From Papio anubis (taxonomy: Eukaryota; Chordata; Mammalia; Primates; Cercopithecidae): 64,000 nucleotides of DNA. The position numbers and the translations under genes were made by a program. Shown here piece by piece: positions 12,495 to 23,700 of this stretch. Below the pieces are notes generated by a model. It was given only the letters and a program-made list of their open reading frames with translations. It searched no databases and was not told the DNA's origin. Location of the stretch: assembly GCF_008728515.1 (NCBI RefSeq), contig NC_044995.1, forward strand, positions 13,031,104 through 13,095,103, in the 5' to 3' direction. Within the stretch, counting starts at the first letter, position 1. The number at the start of each line of letters is the position of its first letter.

Positions 12495-12905
12495 ATTTTG
12501 TCTAGTGTTTTTGTGTTTTCAATGTCATTGATTTCTGTCTTAGGTTTATTATATTCTTTTTTCTGTTTGCCTTTAAGACCTCTTTTCTAATATATGCATC
12601 ATTGCTACACATTTCTTTATAATACCTGCTTTAGCTGTATCTCTTACATTTTGATATGTTGCATTTCAGTCTTGATTCCATTTAAAATATGCTCTAATTT
12701 ATTTTCTAAAAAGTATTTCCACTTCACTGCATCTAATATCTTTTGTAACTAATTTCATTGGTTGCTTAGAAGTATGCTGCTTAATTTCCAAACATTTGGA
12801 GATTGTCCAGATATCCTTTTCTTGTTCATTTCTACTTTAAATCTATTATAGTTAGAGAAAACACTTTGTCTGATTTGAATTCTTAGGAAATTAAGATTTG
12901 TTTTA

Positions 12906-14565
12906 TGAAAAAGATAACATCTGAGGTAAAAAAAAATTATTCAATGGGCTCAGTAGCAGACTGGAGATGACAGAAGAAAGAATCAGTGAACTTGAAGACA
13001 GATTAGTATAAAAATGCTATTTAAGCAACAGAGAGAAAAAAACATTGAAAAAAAAAAAAACGAGCAGAGCCTTTGGAACCTGTGGGACGATATCAGAAGT
13101 CGAATACTCCTGTCTTTGGAGTCTCAGGAGGGGAGGAGAGAAATGTTTATTTGGAAGTACTAGCTGAAAATTGCCCAGATTTGGTGAGAGACATAAATTT
13201 ACAGATTCCAGAAACTCATTGAATACCAAATACGATAAACTCAGAGAAAATCACTTCTGGATACATCATAATCAAACTTCTGAAAATTAAAAATAAACAA
13301 AAATTCTTGAATATAGCTAGAGAAAATGACACATTATATATCTGGTAGAACAATGATTCAGATATATGTAGATTTCTCATGGGAAGCCATGGAGGCCAGA
13401 AAACTTTGGAACATCATCTTTAAGATTCTTAAAGGAGTTGTCGGTACAAAATTCTATATCCAAGGAAAATGTCCTTCAGGAATGAAGGGAAAAAATGCCA
13501 CACCTGTGCTAAAAGGAGCACTAAAGGAAGTTCTTTAGGCTGAATAGAAATGATGCTAAATGGAAACTAGGAACTTCAGAAATGATGAAACAGCACCAGA
13601 AATACTAAGTTTTTTGGCAAATATAAAATAGTTTTTCTACTCTTTAAAATATGCATGACTTTAAATAGAAATTATAACTTTCTTGACTAGAGGTTTATGT
13701 TATATAGAGTAGTATATACAAATGAAACAAAGTGGGGAGGTAAAGGGAACTATTTGTTGGTAAGGCATCTGTATTTTACAAAAAGTAGTAAAACAGTAAT
13801 GCTAAATACACTGTGAAAGATTAGATATGTATATTACAACCCTGGAGCAACCACTGGAAAAAAAAAAAAAAAAAAGGACATGTAGCCAAAAGCTAATAGA
13901 TAAAATGAATGGAATAGTAAATAAAAACAAAACAAACAAACAAAAAATCAAATACCCAAAAGAAGGCAGAAAAAGGAGTAATAGAGGGACAAAATCAGGG
14001 AAGACAAACAGGAAAAAAGATAATGGTATACAGAAATCCAGCTATATCAGTAATTATAGGAAATGCTAATGGCCTGAATACATCAATTAAAAGAGATTGT
14101 AAGATTGGATAAAAAGCAAGAACCAAGTATATGCGGTCTGAAAGAACTCCATTTAAATACAAGGGCATAATTAGTTTGAAAGTTAAAAAGAGAAAAGGAG
14201 CTATACTACGGAGTGGCTATATTAATATCAAAGACTTCAGACCACGGGCAGGGATGCCGAGGGACACTATGCCAAGGGTCAGTTCCCCAAGTAGACGTAA
14301 CAATCCTAAATGTGTACCCCCAAAACAACAGTTACATGAAGAAAAACTGACAGAATTAAAAGAAACAATAGAGAAACCCACAGTTCTATGTAGAAATCTC
14401 AACACTCTTTTACCAATAATCGGAACAAGAAGACTGAAAACCAGGAAGGATTCAAAAGACCTGAATAATGCTATCAACATCTTGACCTCATTGACATTTG
14501 TAGAGCACTCTATCACTAACAGAATGCACACTGTTTTCATGTGCTTCAGGTTTGATTGTTTCTGC
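12906..14565 (+). mobile_element. Sense L1 fragment (ORF1 end and ORF2 start)
   Basis: ORF1-type sequence (GAAGAAAGAATCAGTGAACT, CCATGGAGGCCAGAAAACTT, GGAATGAAGGGAAAAAATGC) is followed by ORF2 endonuclease-type sequence (ACGTAACAATCCTAAATGTG, CATTGACATTTGTAGAGCAC). Many stops. The orientation is opposite to the L1 on its left. Confidence 0.75.
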
Positions 14566-14949
14566 TGACCTGTCTTTGAGCTCGCCGATGCTTCTGCTGC
14601 TTATTTCTGATCTGTCTTTCCCATTTGGCTACAGATTTCTGTGTAGTGGGAACTGTGTCAAATTCTCCATTTGCTTATAACCAAACATAGGGATTGGCAG
14701 AGAGGAATTATTTGGTACCTGTCTGTGGTTGGTGCAGCTTTCCAGCAGGCAGCAGGAATAGGGACCTTCAACTCAGTGAGAGTGTATTCAAATTTTCTGA
14801 AAATAGATGTAGGAGAAATAAAAGATGTGAATATTCTCTGTCCCTTATCTCTGATCAGTTTTGGTGGGATGCTGAAGCCACCCACCAAATGATTTATTTC
14901 ATAGTGATAACAATGAGGATGGTAGTAACAACGGCTAACGTTGATCAGA

Positions 14950-15195
14950 TTTTATTACCACTCACACTGACTTTCTAATATTATGATGTATGATGAATAG
15001 TATGATGTATTATGATGTATTGAACTCATTTATCTCACATAACAACCCAACTTTTATCTTCATTTTACAGATGAAGAACAGAGGCATTGAGAGGTTAATT
15101 AATGTGTGTCAGTTTATGCTGCCAGTAAGTGGTGGAGTCAGGATTAAAGCTTGGCAGCTTGATTCTGTAGCCTGGGCTCTTGGCCAAAGCATTCT
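14950..15195 (-). mobile_element. MIR, antisense
   Basis: TTTTACAGATGAAGAACAGAGG, GTAAGTGGTGGAGTCAGGAT and TAGCCTGGGCTCTTG fit antisense MIR. Confidence 0.65.
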
Positions 15196-17702
15196 GCTTT
15201 CATTAGGCTGGCGAAATGGGCTTTAGGAGCTAATAATCCTGCAGCAAAACCTTCTTAAAGGTATCATAGAGCAGAGCACATACAAGCTCAGTGTTAAAAG
15301 CTAAGGGGATCTGTGATGCAGGTGGGCAAATTGCCTGTGGCTTGTTTTTGTGTGTCTCCTCTTCAGCTAAGAATGGTTTTTACATTTGAAGGGTTGTAAA
15401 AAGAAAGAACAATATTGCGCAGAGACAGCATGTGACCCACAAAGCCTGAAATACTCACTATCTGTCCATTTTACGAAAGCTTTCCAACCCCGGCTCTAAG
15501 TGAAAAGAGGAGTACAGGAGGTATGGCACATGCAAGGGCCTGGAGACGTTTTTATGAGATCAAGTGATTTACACGGCTGGAGATCAAAGGGGAGAGAAGA
15601 TTTGCAGAGAACATGAGCAGACAGACATGAAAGATTCCTGTGTGGCTTGCTAAGAATCTAGACTTTATCCCAAAGGCAGCTATGCAAATGTTTTAACCAA
15701 GAAAGCAACATAATCAGGCTTTAATTCTATCAAACATGAAGAAGCAACAATAGTCTATAGGATGGCCACTGTGTGACTTCATATTTAACAAGAATTCCCT
15801 TTTCTTTTGAATTCTCAAAGTCCCTTGGCTGATTAGTGACCCCGTGCTTGATAAAGGTGATCAGAGAGGTCTAAACTGGAAGGCTATCTTCACACGGAGT
15901 GCATGCCTGCAGACATCTACAGTGCATGTTACTGCTCCTTCCTCTTAGCGACAGCTCCAAGAGTATCTTTTAAAAGAGAGAAATGGGGATCTGGGAATCA
16001 AGAGGTCTGGCTCCCAGGCCCTTCTCTGTTCCTGGCTTGAATGTTCTCTGACAATTTTCTTGAGAGGCCAAATGGCCTAGTGGTTAATTGCATGGACTTA
16101 TCCTGCAGACTGCCTCTATTTATGTCCCGGTCTGTGGTTTGCAATCCTCTCTGCACACTGTAGTCATCTGGGGAATTTCATAAAAACTCTTCTTCCACAG
16201 ATCCTCATTTATGGATCCTGGACTTGGGTCTGGGCGTTGGTATTCTTTTTTAAACCTCCCCATTGATACTGGTTAGCTGGCAGCTTAAGAGCCACTGTCC
16301 TAGTAATTGAGAACACAGACCCTGGGCTAATAGTCCTGGCTGTTCTGCTAGCTAAAATGGCAAAGCCGCTTAAAATATTGATGCCTCAGTATTCTCAACT
16401 GTAAAAGGAGTTACAAATTGTCCCAACTTCTTGGGTGGTTGTGGGATTAACTGAGGGAGTTAGTTCCTCTAAAGCATATGCGTTGGTCTTCTCACCACAT
16501 TTTCTGCCTCCTCTCTTGCCCTAGATACCCACTAACTCTCATTCTGTTTCAATAGTCTGATGACTCCTTTCTCTTTGAGCGGCAAATATAGGTCAGTCAG
16601 CTTCCAACACTAAGATAGCCCTCATTTTCTCCATCCTCATCCATCCTCCCTCATCATGTATGGGTTTGAGGGCCCTTCCATGCTCTCTCAAAGGACTCCA
16701 TGCACCCTCTACCCTGGCATCTATCTGGGCACTATATCCCTTTTAGAAGGTGATCCATAAATACTGGATAAGTGAAAGAAACCTCAGCTCTTTTACTGCT
16801 GAAGGCTAGATGTTCTCATCACCAATGAGATTTTGTCATAGCTAGACAGAGGATCACATTGTTGTTTAAGAAACGTAGTAGTCTCACAGGTTTCATTAGT
16901 CTTTTGTTGTACCCTGTGGGAAAAGGGATGTACCACTGAACTTCCCCTGAGCTCAGGAGGAGTATTTACTAGCCACTGTATTTTTCATAAGGGTGGTCTC
17001 GATGTATATAGTATATACCGTGGCAACAAATAAAAGTAAGAAGCCAGAGCTACAGACATTCCAGAAGTTAGGGGTGACTTTCCCGGGACAGAGCAGTAAT
17101 CTCTGCTGTCCAGATGTCTTACAAAATACATTTCCCAGGGCAATTTTGTGATACAGAATACTATCTGCATCTCTGTAGTTGCAAGGAAATAGAGATCCCT
17201 GGTGTAGTTATAATGGGTTTCCTCTGTACACACAGATAATCCTAATAACAATCATATATTGTTGGCACTGTATGGTCTGGATTTTGCAGATGACAGAACT
17301 GAAACATTAGAAAGGTTCATGAATTTAACCATGGTTACTCAGAAAGTATAGAGTAGCACCGGGTTTTCAACATAGACATTTTGTTCCCAGAGTCCACTTT
17401 TAACCGGTACGTGACATGCCACTGCCTCTCCTTTCCCACCTCTCCCAGGATCAGAATGAGCATGCTGGGAGCTGTAAGGCATGTGAGGCTACTGGGTACA
17501 GCTGTGCAGGTTGCTCCATGCATGAGGGCACCCTGCCAGGAGGGCCACGTGGTAGCTGGAATCCAGCCCATGCTACCTGCTCCTTAACGCAGGTGTGTGG
17601 CCACATCTGCTGGGGGACGGGACACCTTTTTCTAATTTGCACAAAGATACATTTCCCTTTTAATCGTGGCTTCTTTCGTATTACCCTGTTCTCCCTTCTC
17701 AG
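15196..17702. other. Rest of ZNF112 intron 1
   Basis: Apart from the MIR/MER5A block and an antisense MIR near 17245-17395, I see no gene. The stretch 17480-17640 (GTGGTAGCTGGAATCCAGC) resembles the matching place in ZNF235 intron 1 (46440-46520), a duplication remnant. Confidence 0.5.
16062..16465 (+). mobile_element. MIR with a nested MER5A-like element
   Basis: The tRNA-like MIR start (GGCCTAGTGGTTAATTGCAT) is broken at about 16132 by a MER5A-like hAT relic (GTAGTCATCTGGGGAATTTC to AAGAGCCACTGTCC, ending about 16301). MIR-type sequence resumes (GCCTCAGTATTCTCAACTGT, GTGGGATTAACTGAGGGAG). Confidence 0.6.
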
Positions 17703-17751
17703 GTCTCTGCCTTTCTCTAGAACAAGAAAGAGAAAAATGACCAAATTCCAG
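17703..17751 (+). CDS. ZNF112: ZNF112 exon 2, start-codon exon (MTKFQ)
   Basis: The acceptor is CTTCTCAG ending at 17702 and the donor is CAG|GTGAGC. The ATG at 17737 opens five codons (MTKFQ), then the exon ends in phase 0. ZNF235 has the same exon structure and peptide at 46646-46660. A second AG at 17719-17720 would change only 5' UTR. Confidence 0.88.
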
Positions 17752-20700
17752 GTGAGCTGGTTTTCATTTCCGCTATTTTACATGTGACCTCATTTTGCAG
17801 TGAGTGGACACATCTTTTTCCCCCTTCTTTGCCAAGGGTAAAGAATGACAACAGGCATTTAGTGTCATTTATGTATCAGGCTCTTGCTTTTGCTTTTGTC
17901 CTTTTCTAAAATTTCCTTTTAGTTGTAAATGGGTTTTATTATTTATTTCATAAATAATAGTACAAAAAAAGAATAGAAATTTTAAAATCCTACACCTTAT
18001 TACCCTGCTTACAAATCTGTTTTTGTCCGTGGTCATTTTTTTAAATATAACTAGTCTTGCAGTAATATATAACAATTTTGAATTAGGCTTTTTATCTGCA
18101 TAAAATAATAGCAGTTAATTTTTATCATCTAATATTATTGAAGTAAACTGTTGTTATCCCTCTCCCCCCCTTTTCTTTTTCTTTTTCTTTCTTTTTTTTT
18201 TTTTTTTCTTCAGTTGAGATGGAGTCTCGCTCTGTGGTCCAGGCTGGAATGCAGTAGCGTGATCTTGGCTCACTGCAACCTCCATCTCCTGGATTCAAGC
18301 AGTTCCCTGCCTCAGCCTCCCAAGTAGCTGGGATTACAGGCGCCTGCCACTACACCCAGCTAATTTTTTGTATTTTTAGTAGAGACGGGGTTTCACTGTC
18401 TTGGTCAGGCTGGTCTTGAACTCCTGACCTTGTGATCCATACACCTCGGCCTCCCAAAGTGCTGGGATTACAGACTTAAGCCACCGTGCCCGGCTCTTTT
18501 CTTTAAATTATTTCCAACTCACAAGCTTTTAAGTTCCTGAGGATTCTTGCAGTTTTACATTGCAGTTATCAGTTTTCCTACAAATAATCTTGACTCAAAA
18601 AGCAATCTGAGAGAATTTTGATATTATTTGTCCATAATGTTCTAGGGACTCCAAACTAAAAATATTTTCTCCAAAGTGATGTCTCAGGTGGAATACACAA
18701 AATATGGTTTTGTCTAACAAGATTATATTGAAGCTAAAGTTGGGGGAAAAAATAGATGTTTTTGGACAAGAAGAGCTGGATTCTTCTTAGTACCTGTAGC
18801 TATGTGTTTATATATGTTTGTATGTCTGTGTGTGTTTCATTATTAATTTTATTAGAGCAATACAGGCTCTTAAAGTTTTTAGTCATACCATAGGATGTAT
18901 AGGCACTTTGCATCTGTCACACTATTCATGGCCCCAGATGACTGTTAGAGGGGGACCGTAGAGTCATTTGCACTGTTACCTTGAAGATAAGAGGTTCATG
19001 TTCATACAGGAAGATAAGCATCTGGCCAACTCTAAAGCCTTTGCCTTCTGGGTCAAGAGTTTCAGGCATATCACTGGGGTGGAAAGACTGACAAAAAAGC
19101 AAAGCAAATCAAACCAAAGCAGAGTTCTGCATTTAGAGCTGAAGTTGTTGTGCTCAGAACTGCAGCCAGAAGAAATATGGGAATGAACAGTTGTTCATTT
19201 AAAAATTTAAAATTATCCTACAGCAAAAAGTTGCAAGACAGCAAAGTGGAATGAAAAATATTTACAATGTCCATGGAAGAAAAGACCTCATTGTCCCCCA
19301 AATGAATTATTATTACAAAACAAGAAATAGAGATGAACAGCAAATGTGTGCAAAGAGAATGAACTTTATTACTAATAAGTTTGTGAGAATTTTTTTAATA
19401 ACTGGTTTTTACTTCCCACATTTACTTGTGAGATTATGAAAGGTTTTTTTTAAAAGCTTTCATATCCAGTGTTGACTAGGATTTATACTTTCTTGGAAGA
19501 AGGCTAAGATGGAAGGCAAAAATCTGTCTTGGGAAAACACCTGCCATTATGATTTCAGAACTTTAAAGGTCATTATTCTTCAGCATTGCCATTTTTACTT
19601 TTTGCTATTTATTTTGAGGAGATAATCAACAGAATTCCAGAGGCTAACATCAATGCAAAAGGTTGTTTTTGCAACATTGTTCGTATAGGTAACCTCAAAC
19701 TAAGTATGCTTTAGTTGGATCAAATCATTATATTCTAGACCATTAGTTTTCTGAATTACTTTGCAGCCCAGAAATGGGATAGAAGATACGATGAAAATAT
19801 TAATAATGTAGCTAACATTTGTTGGGTACTTACTGTGTGCCAGGCACTGCTTTTCAATGCTTTACATGTGGTCATTCATTTTATTACTAGGACTTTATGG
19901 GATAAGTTTCACCATACAAATGAGAAGGAAGGAAACTTGTCCAAGATCATAGAGCTAGCATTGGGCAGAGCGCCCAGATCCAGACACAGGCAGTCAGGCT
20001 CCAGAGCTGTGCCCATCACTGCAACAGTCTCCAGATGAGCACAGAGGATGAGCTAGATATTTGAGCGGTAAGGATGACTGATACCCTGTAAATCTGGCAA
20101 ATTAAATAAGTGATGTGTGTGTGTAAATGAGGAGAAACAGGTAGCATCAGTCACTGTTAGAACGAAAGCTTTTGTGGAGCAAATGACATTATTAATACAA
20201 TTTAAAATATTGGTAACCTAGGGTGCAACAGAGTTCCAGAGGCTTACTTATAAGTGCTAACCAAAGGAAGTAATTTTAAAGTGTAAGGATTTCTTTTCTT
20301 GCAGCCCTTTTGGTGAGTGGTATTAGCATTAAAGAAGGCAAACAGAAGAGAACTGCAAATTTGATTCAAGTTGCCCAGACTCCAGAACAGCTTCCCATCC
20401 TTTACACCTTCTCAGCACTGCCCTTCTTCTGTAAACTTAGTATGTGTGTGTTTGGTATGGTAGGAGATGGTGACATTCAAGGATGTTGCTGTGGTCTTCA
20501 CCGAGGAGGAGCTGGGGCTGCTGGACTCTGTCCAGAGGAAACTGTACCGAGATGTGATGCTGGAGAACTTCAGAAACCTGCTCTTAGTAGGTGAGGATAG
20601 GTGCTCTTGGTAACTCAACGGCAGTCTCCTGGGGTGTCTTTGTGTGCTCAATTGTTAGAAACTCTGAAGCCCCTGAAATTATTCTCTGAGATTGGGTGCC

Positions 20701-23700
20701 TGAGAGTCCTAATAATCCCTGTGCAGCGCAGACAAGGTGTTTCTGACGGTTCTTTCCAGTCTATCCTTGGAATAGTAAATATGGTCCTGCTTCATTGATT
20801 TGCCATCTAACAGTTTAGTAAGTTATTTCAGATTAGTAAGTTTTTTTTTCAGGGCACCAGTAACTGTTGATGAACTTGACTTTTTAGAGCGGTTTTTTAA
20901 AAAAATAATGTATTTGTAAATAACTTTAAACTCACCGAAAACTTACAAAAGGACAAGAATACCCATATAGATTCACCGAGATTCTACCTAGATTCACCTC
21001 TAATAACATTTTACCCTATTTGCTCTATCATTTATGTTCATGTTCTTTCTCTCTCCATACATACTTATGTATGTATATGAAAAAATATATATAGTCATTA
21101 ATATCTTTTTCTGAACCACTTGAGGGTAGTGAATATACCATGGCTGTTTTTCTCTAAATATTTCAGTGTATATGCAGAGTTCAGGAGTCCCCAAGTTCCC
21201 TCTTACCTCTGATACCAATTGCAAGATTAGGAGTCCCCAAGACCCAAGAGTATTGAGCCCCACACTCAGGCTCAATAATTCGCTAGAAGGACTCACAGAA
21301 CTCACTGAAAGCAGTTGTCACGGTTAATGATTCATTATAGGGAAAGGAATCAGATTGAAGTCAGCTTAGGGAAGAGGCCCAGGGAGCAGAGTCCATGAGT
21401 GTTCCAGGTGTCAGCTTCCATTTGTCATCTTCAGTGGAGTTGTGGACAGCACTGACTCTTCCAAGCAGCGATGTGTGACAATACACAAGGAGCATTGGCA
21501 GCCAGAGAGGCTCATTCGAGCCTTGGTGTCCAGAGTTTTTGTTGGAGCTTAGTTCCCTAGATATGATTGACCACCTGGGTGGCTGCTCTTAGATTCCAGT
21601 TTCTCCAGAGATTAAGCTAATAACACGTGGCTCAAAGCCCCCACTGTAAATCAGTTGTTTAATTATCTGGTGTGTGGCCCAAGGCTTCTGGGTAAACAAA
21701 AGACACTCTAATTGGGCAGAATATTCCAGGGACTTAGAGATTACCTTCCAGAAGCCAAGGCAAAATCCAGATCTCTCTTTGGACAAGATTAATTCTTTCC
21801 TTTACTGCACAGTCTGTTTTAGAAAAAGAGGAATATTCTCTTACCTATTCTCAGGACAGATATAATGCTTTTATCTTATCATTTATGCTGTAACGTTATC
21901 CATAAAGCCATTTATATATATATTTTATATATGTATCAATTTTTTTTTTCTTTTGAGACAGAGTCTCACTCTGTTGCCCAGGCTGGAGTGCAGTAGTGCA
22001 ATCTCAGCTCACTGAAACCTCTGCCTCCCAGGTTCAAGTGATTTTTGTGTCTCAGCCACCTATAGCTGAGATTACAGGCATCTACTACCACGCCCAGCTA
22101 ATTTTTATGTTTTTAGTAGAGATGAGGTTTCACCATGTTGGCCACGCTGGTCTCAAACTCCTGGCCTCAGGTGATCTGACCTCCTCGGCCTCCCAAAGTG
22201 CTGGGATTACAGGCATGAGCCACCGCGCCCGGCCTAATTTTATTCTTTAAAGCTTGTTTTTCTCACTCCAGAACAGGATCTAGTCTATAGTCTAGTATAG
22301 TTGTTCTGTCTCTTTAGCCTTCTTTAATTTAGAACATTTCCACAGCATTTCTTCGTCTTTCATGACAGTAACATTTTTGAAGAACATTATCACCTCTTCC
22401 CTTATTTTTAATAGAACATTCCTAATGATTCCACAAAATTAGATTCACATGATCCATGCAGCAGGAACTCTACGTAGGTAGAGTGTGCACTTTTGAGGGA
22501 ATCACATCTGGAGGCACATGGAGTCATTTGTCCCTCAAAGGTGGTGTTAACTTTGCTTACTCAGTCACGATGTTATGCAGTTTCCCCACTATATAATTAC
22601 TGCTTTTTTTTTTTTCCCATTTGTAATCATAGGGTAACACAAGTATTTTCCTGTAGATTTAGCACCCGGTGATGATCTTGCCTTATCTGGTCCTTATCAT
22701 GACGGTTACAAAATGACGATTTTTCTAACTTCACCTCCACATTTAGCAGCCAGCACCTGCATAAACTTGCAGTCAACAAGAGTCCCCCACTTCTCAAGCA
22801 TCAATTCATTTGTTATTTGTAGGGATTTGTGAAATTTTTTAAAGGTTTATAGTTTATTACTGTAACTTTTTAGATGTTAAAATTGTCCCAAGTTTGGCCT
22901 CTTTAAGCTGGCTCCTGTGACCTTGTAACATGTCCACAATTTTTTTTTTTGAGCACTTTCTTACTTTATTGGCAGAGCACAATATTTTGTGCTCATCTGT
23001 ACTTTGCCTTGGCTCTGCAATTATCCATATTTTGTTTTTGTTTTTTTACTGGGGAATGGTATTTAATGCCAAAGTCTGGATGCTAGGTATGGTCATTGTA
23101 GTATCTACGTTTCTTTGTCTCAGAACATGGAGCTAGGATATGTGTGTGTGTGTGTATGTGTATATATACATACAAATATACACACATATAAATATGTATG
23201 CATATGAATAGATGTTCAGTTTATTGCAAAAGAAATGTTCATTACAGTTATACTGAAATGCTATTTCTCACCCATGAAATTGGCAAAAATTCAAAAATGT
23301 AACAATATACATTTTTTGGCAAAGCTGTGGGGAATGAGGAACTCTCATGCATTGAAAGGAAGAATGCAAATTGGTACAACCCTTAGGGAGGGCAAGTTGA
23401 CAGTATCTAACAAAGCTAGGTATTTCCCCTTCCCCAGCAACCCATTTCTAGGAATTTTCCCTAAAAATAGCCAAGTCCAAAAGAATATTAATAGTATACT
23501 ACAATTCATTTAAGAAAGAAGGTAAAATAAGTAAATAGACAGTGTGTGGGTACAGACATATATATATATATATATACTTATTTTTATAAGAAGAAATACA
23601 AGAAGGAAGGTTTAACCAAAATAATGGCCGGGCACAGTGGCTCACACCTGTAATGTCAGCACTTTAGGAGGCCGAGGCAAGAGGATTGCTTGAACCCAGG

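Larger units (their letters stand above)
8721..12905 (-). mobile_element. Second antisense L1, split by the hAT transposon
   Basis: L1 3' UTR-like sequence (8730-8960) and antisense ORF2 run to 9226. ORF2 resumes at 12495 (TTTTCAATGTCATTGATTTC) and continues to about 12905. The body between is the hAT element. Confidence 0.7.

Noticed and set aside
16062..16131. tRNA-like sequence
   Set aside because: It is the tRNA-derived 5' end of a MIR; the cloverleaf is incomplete and broken by another repeat.
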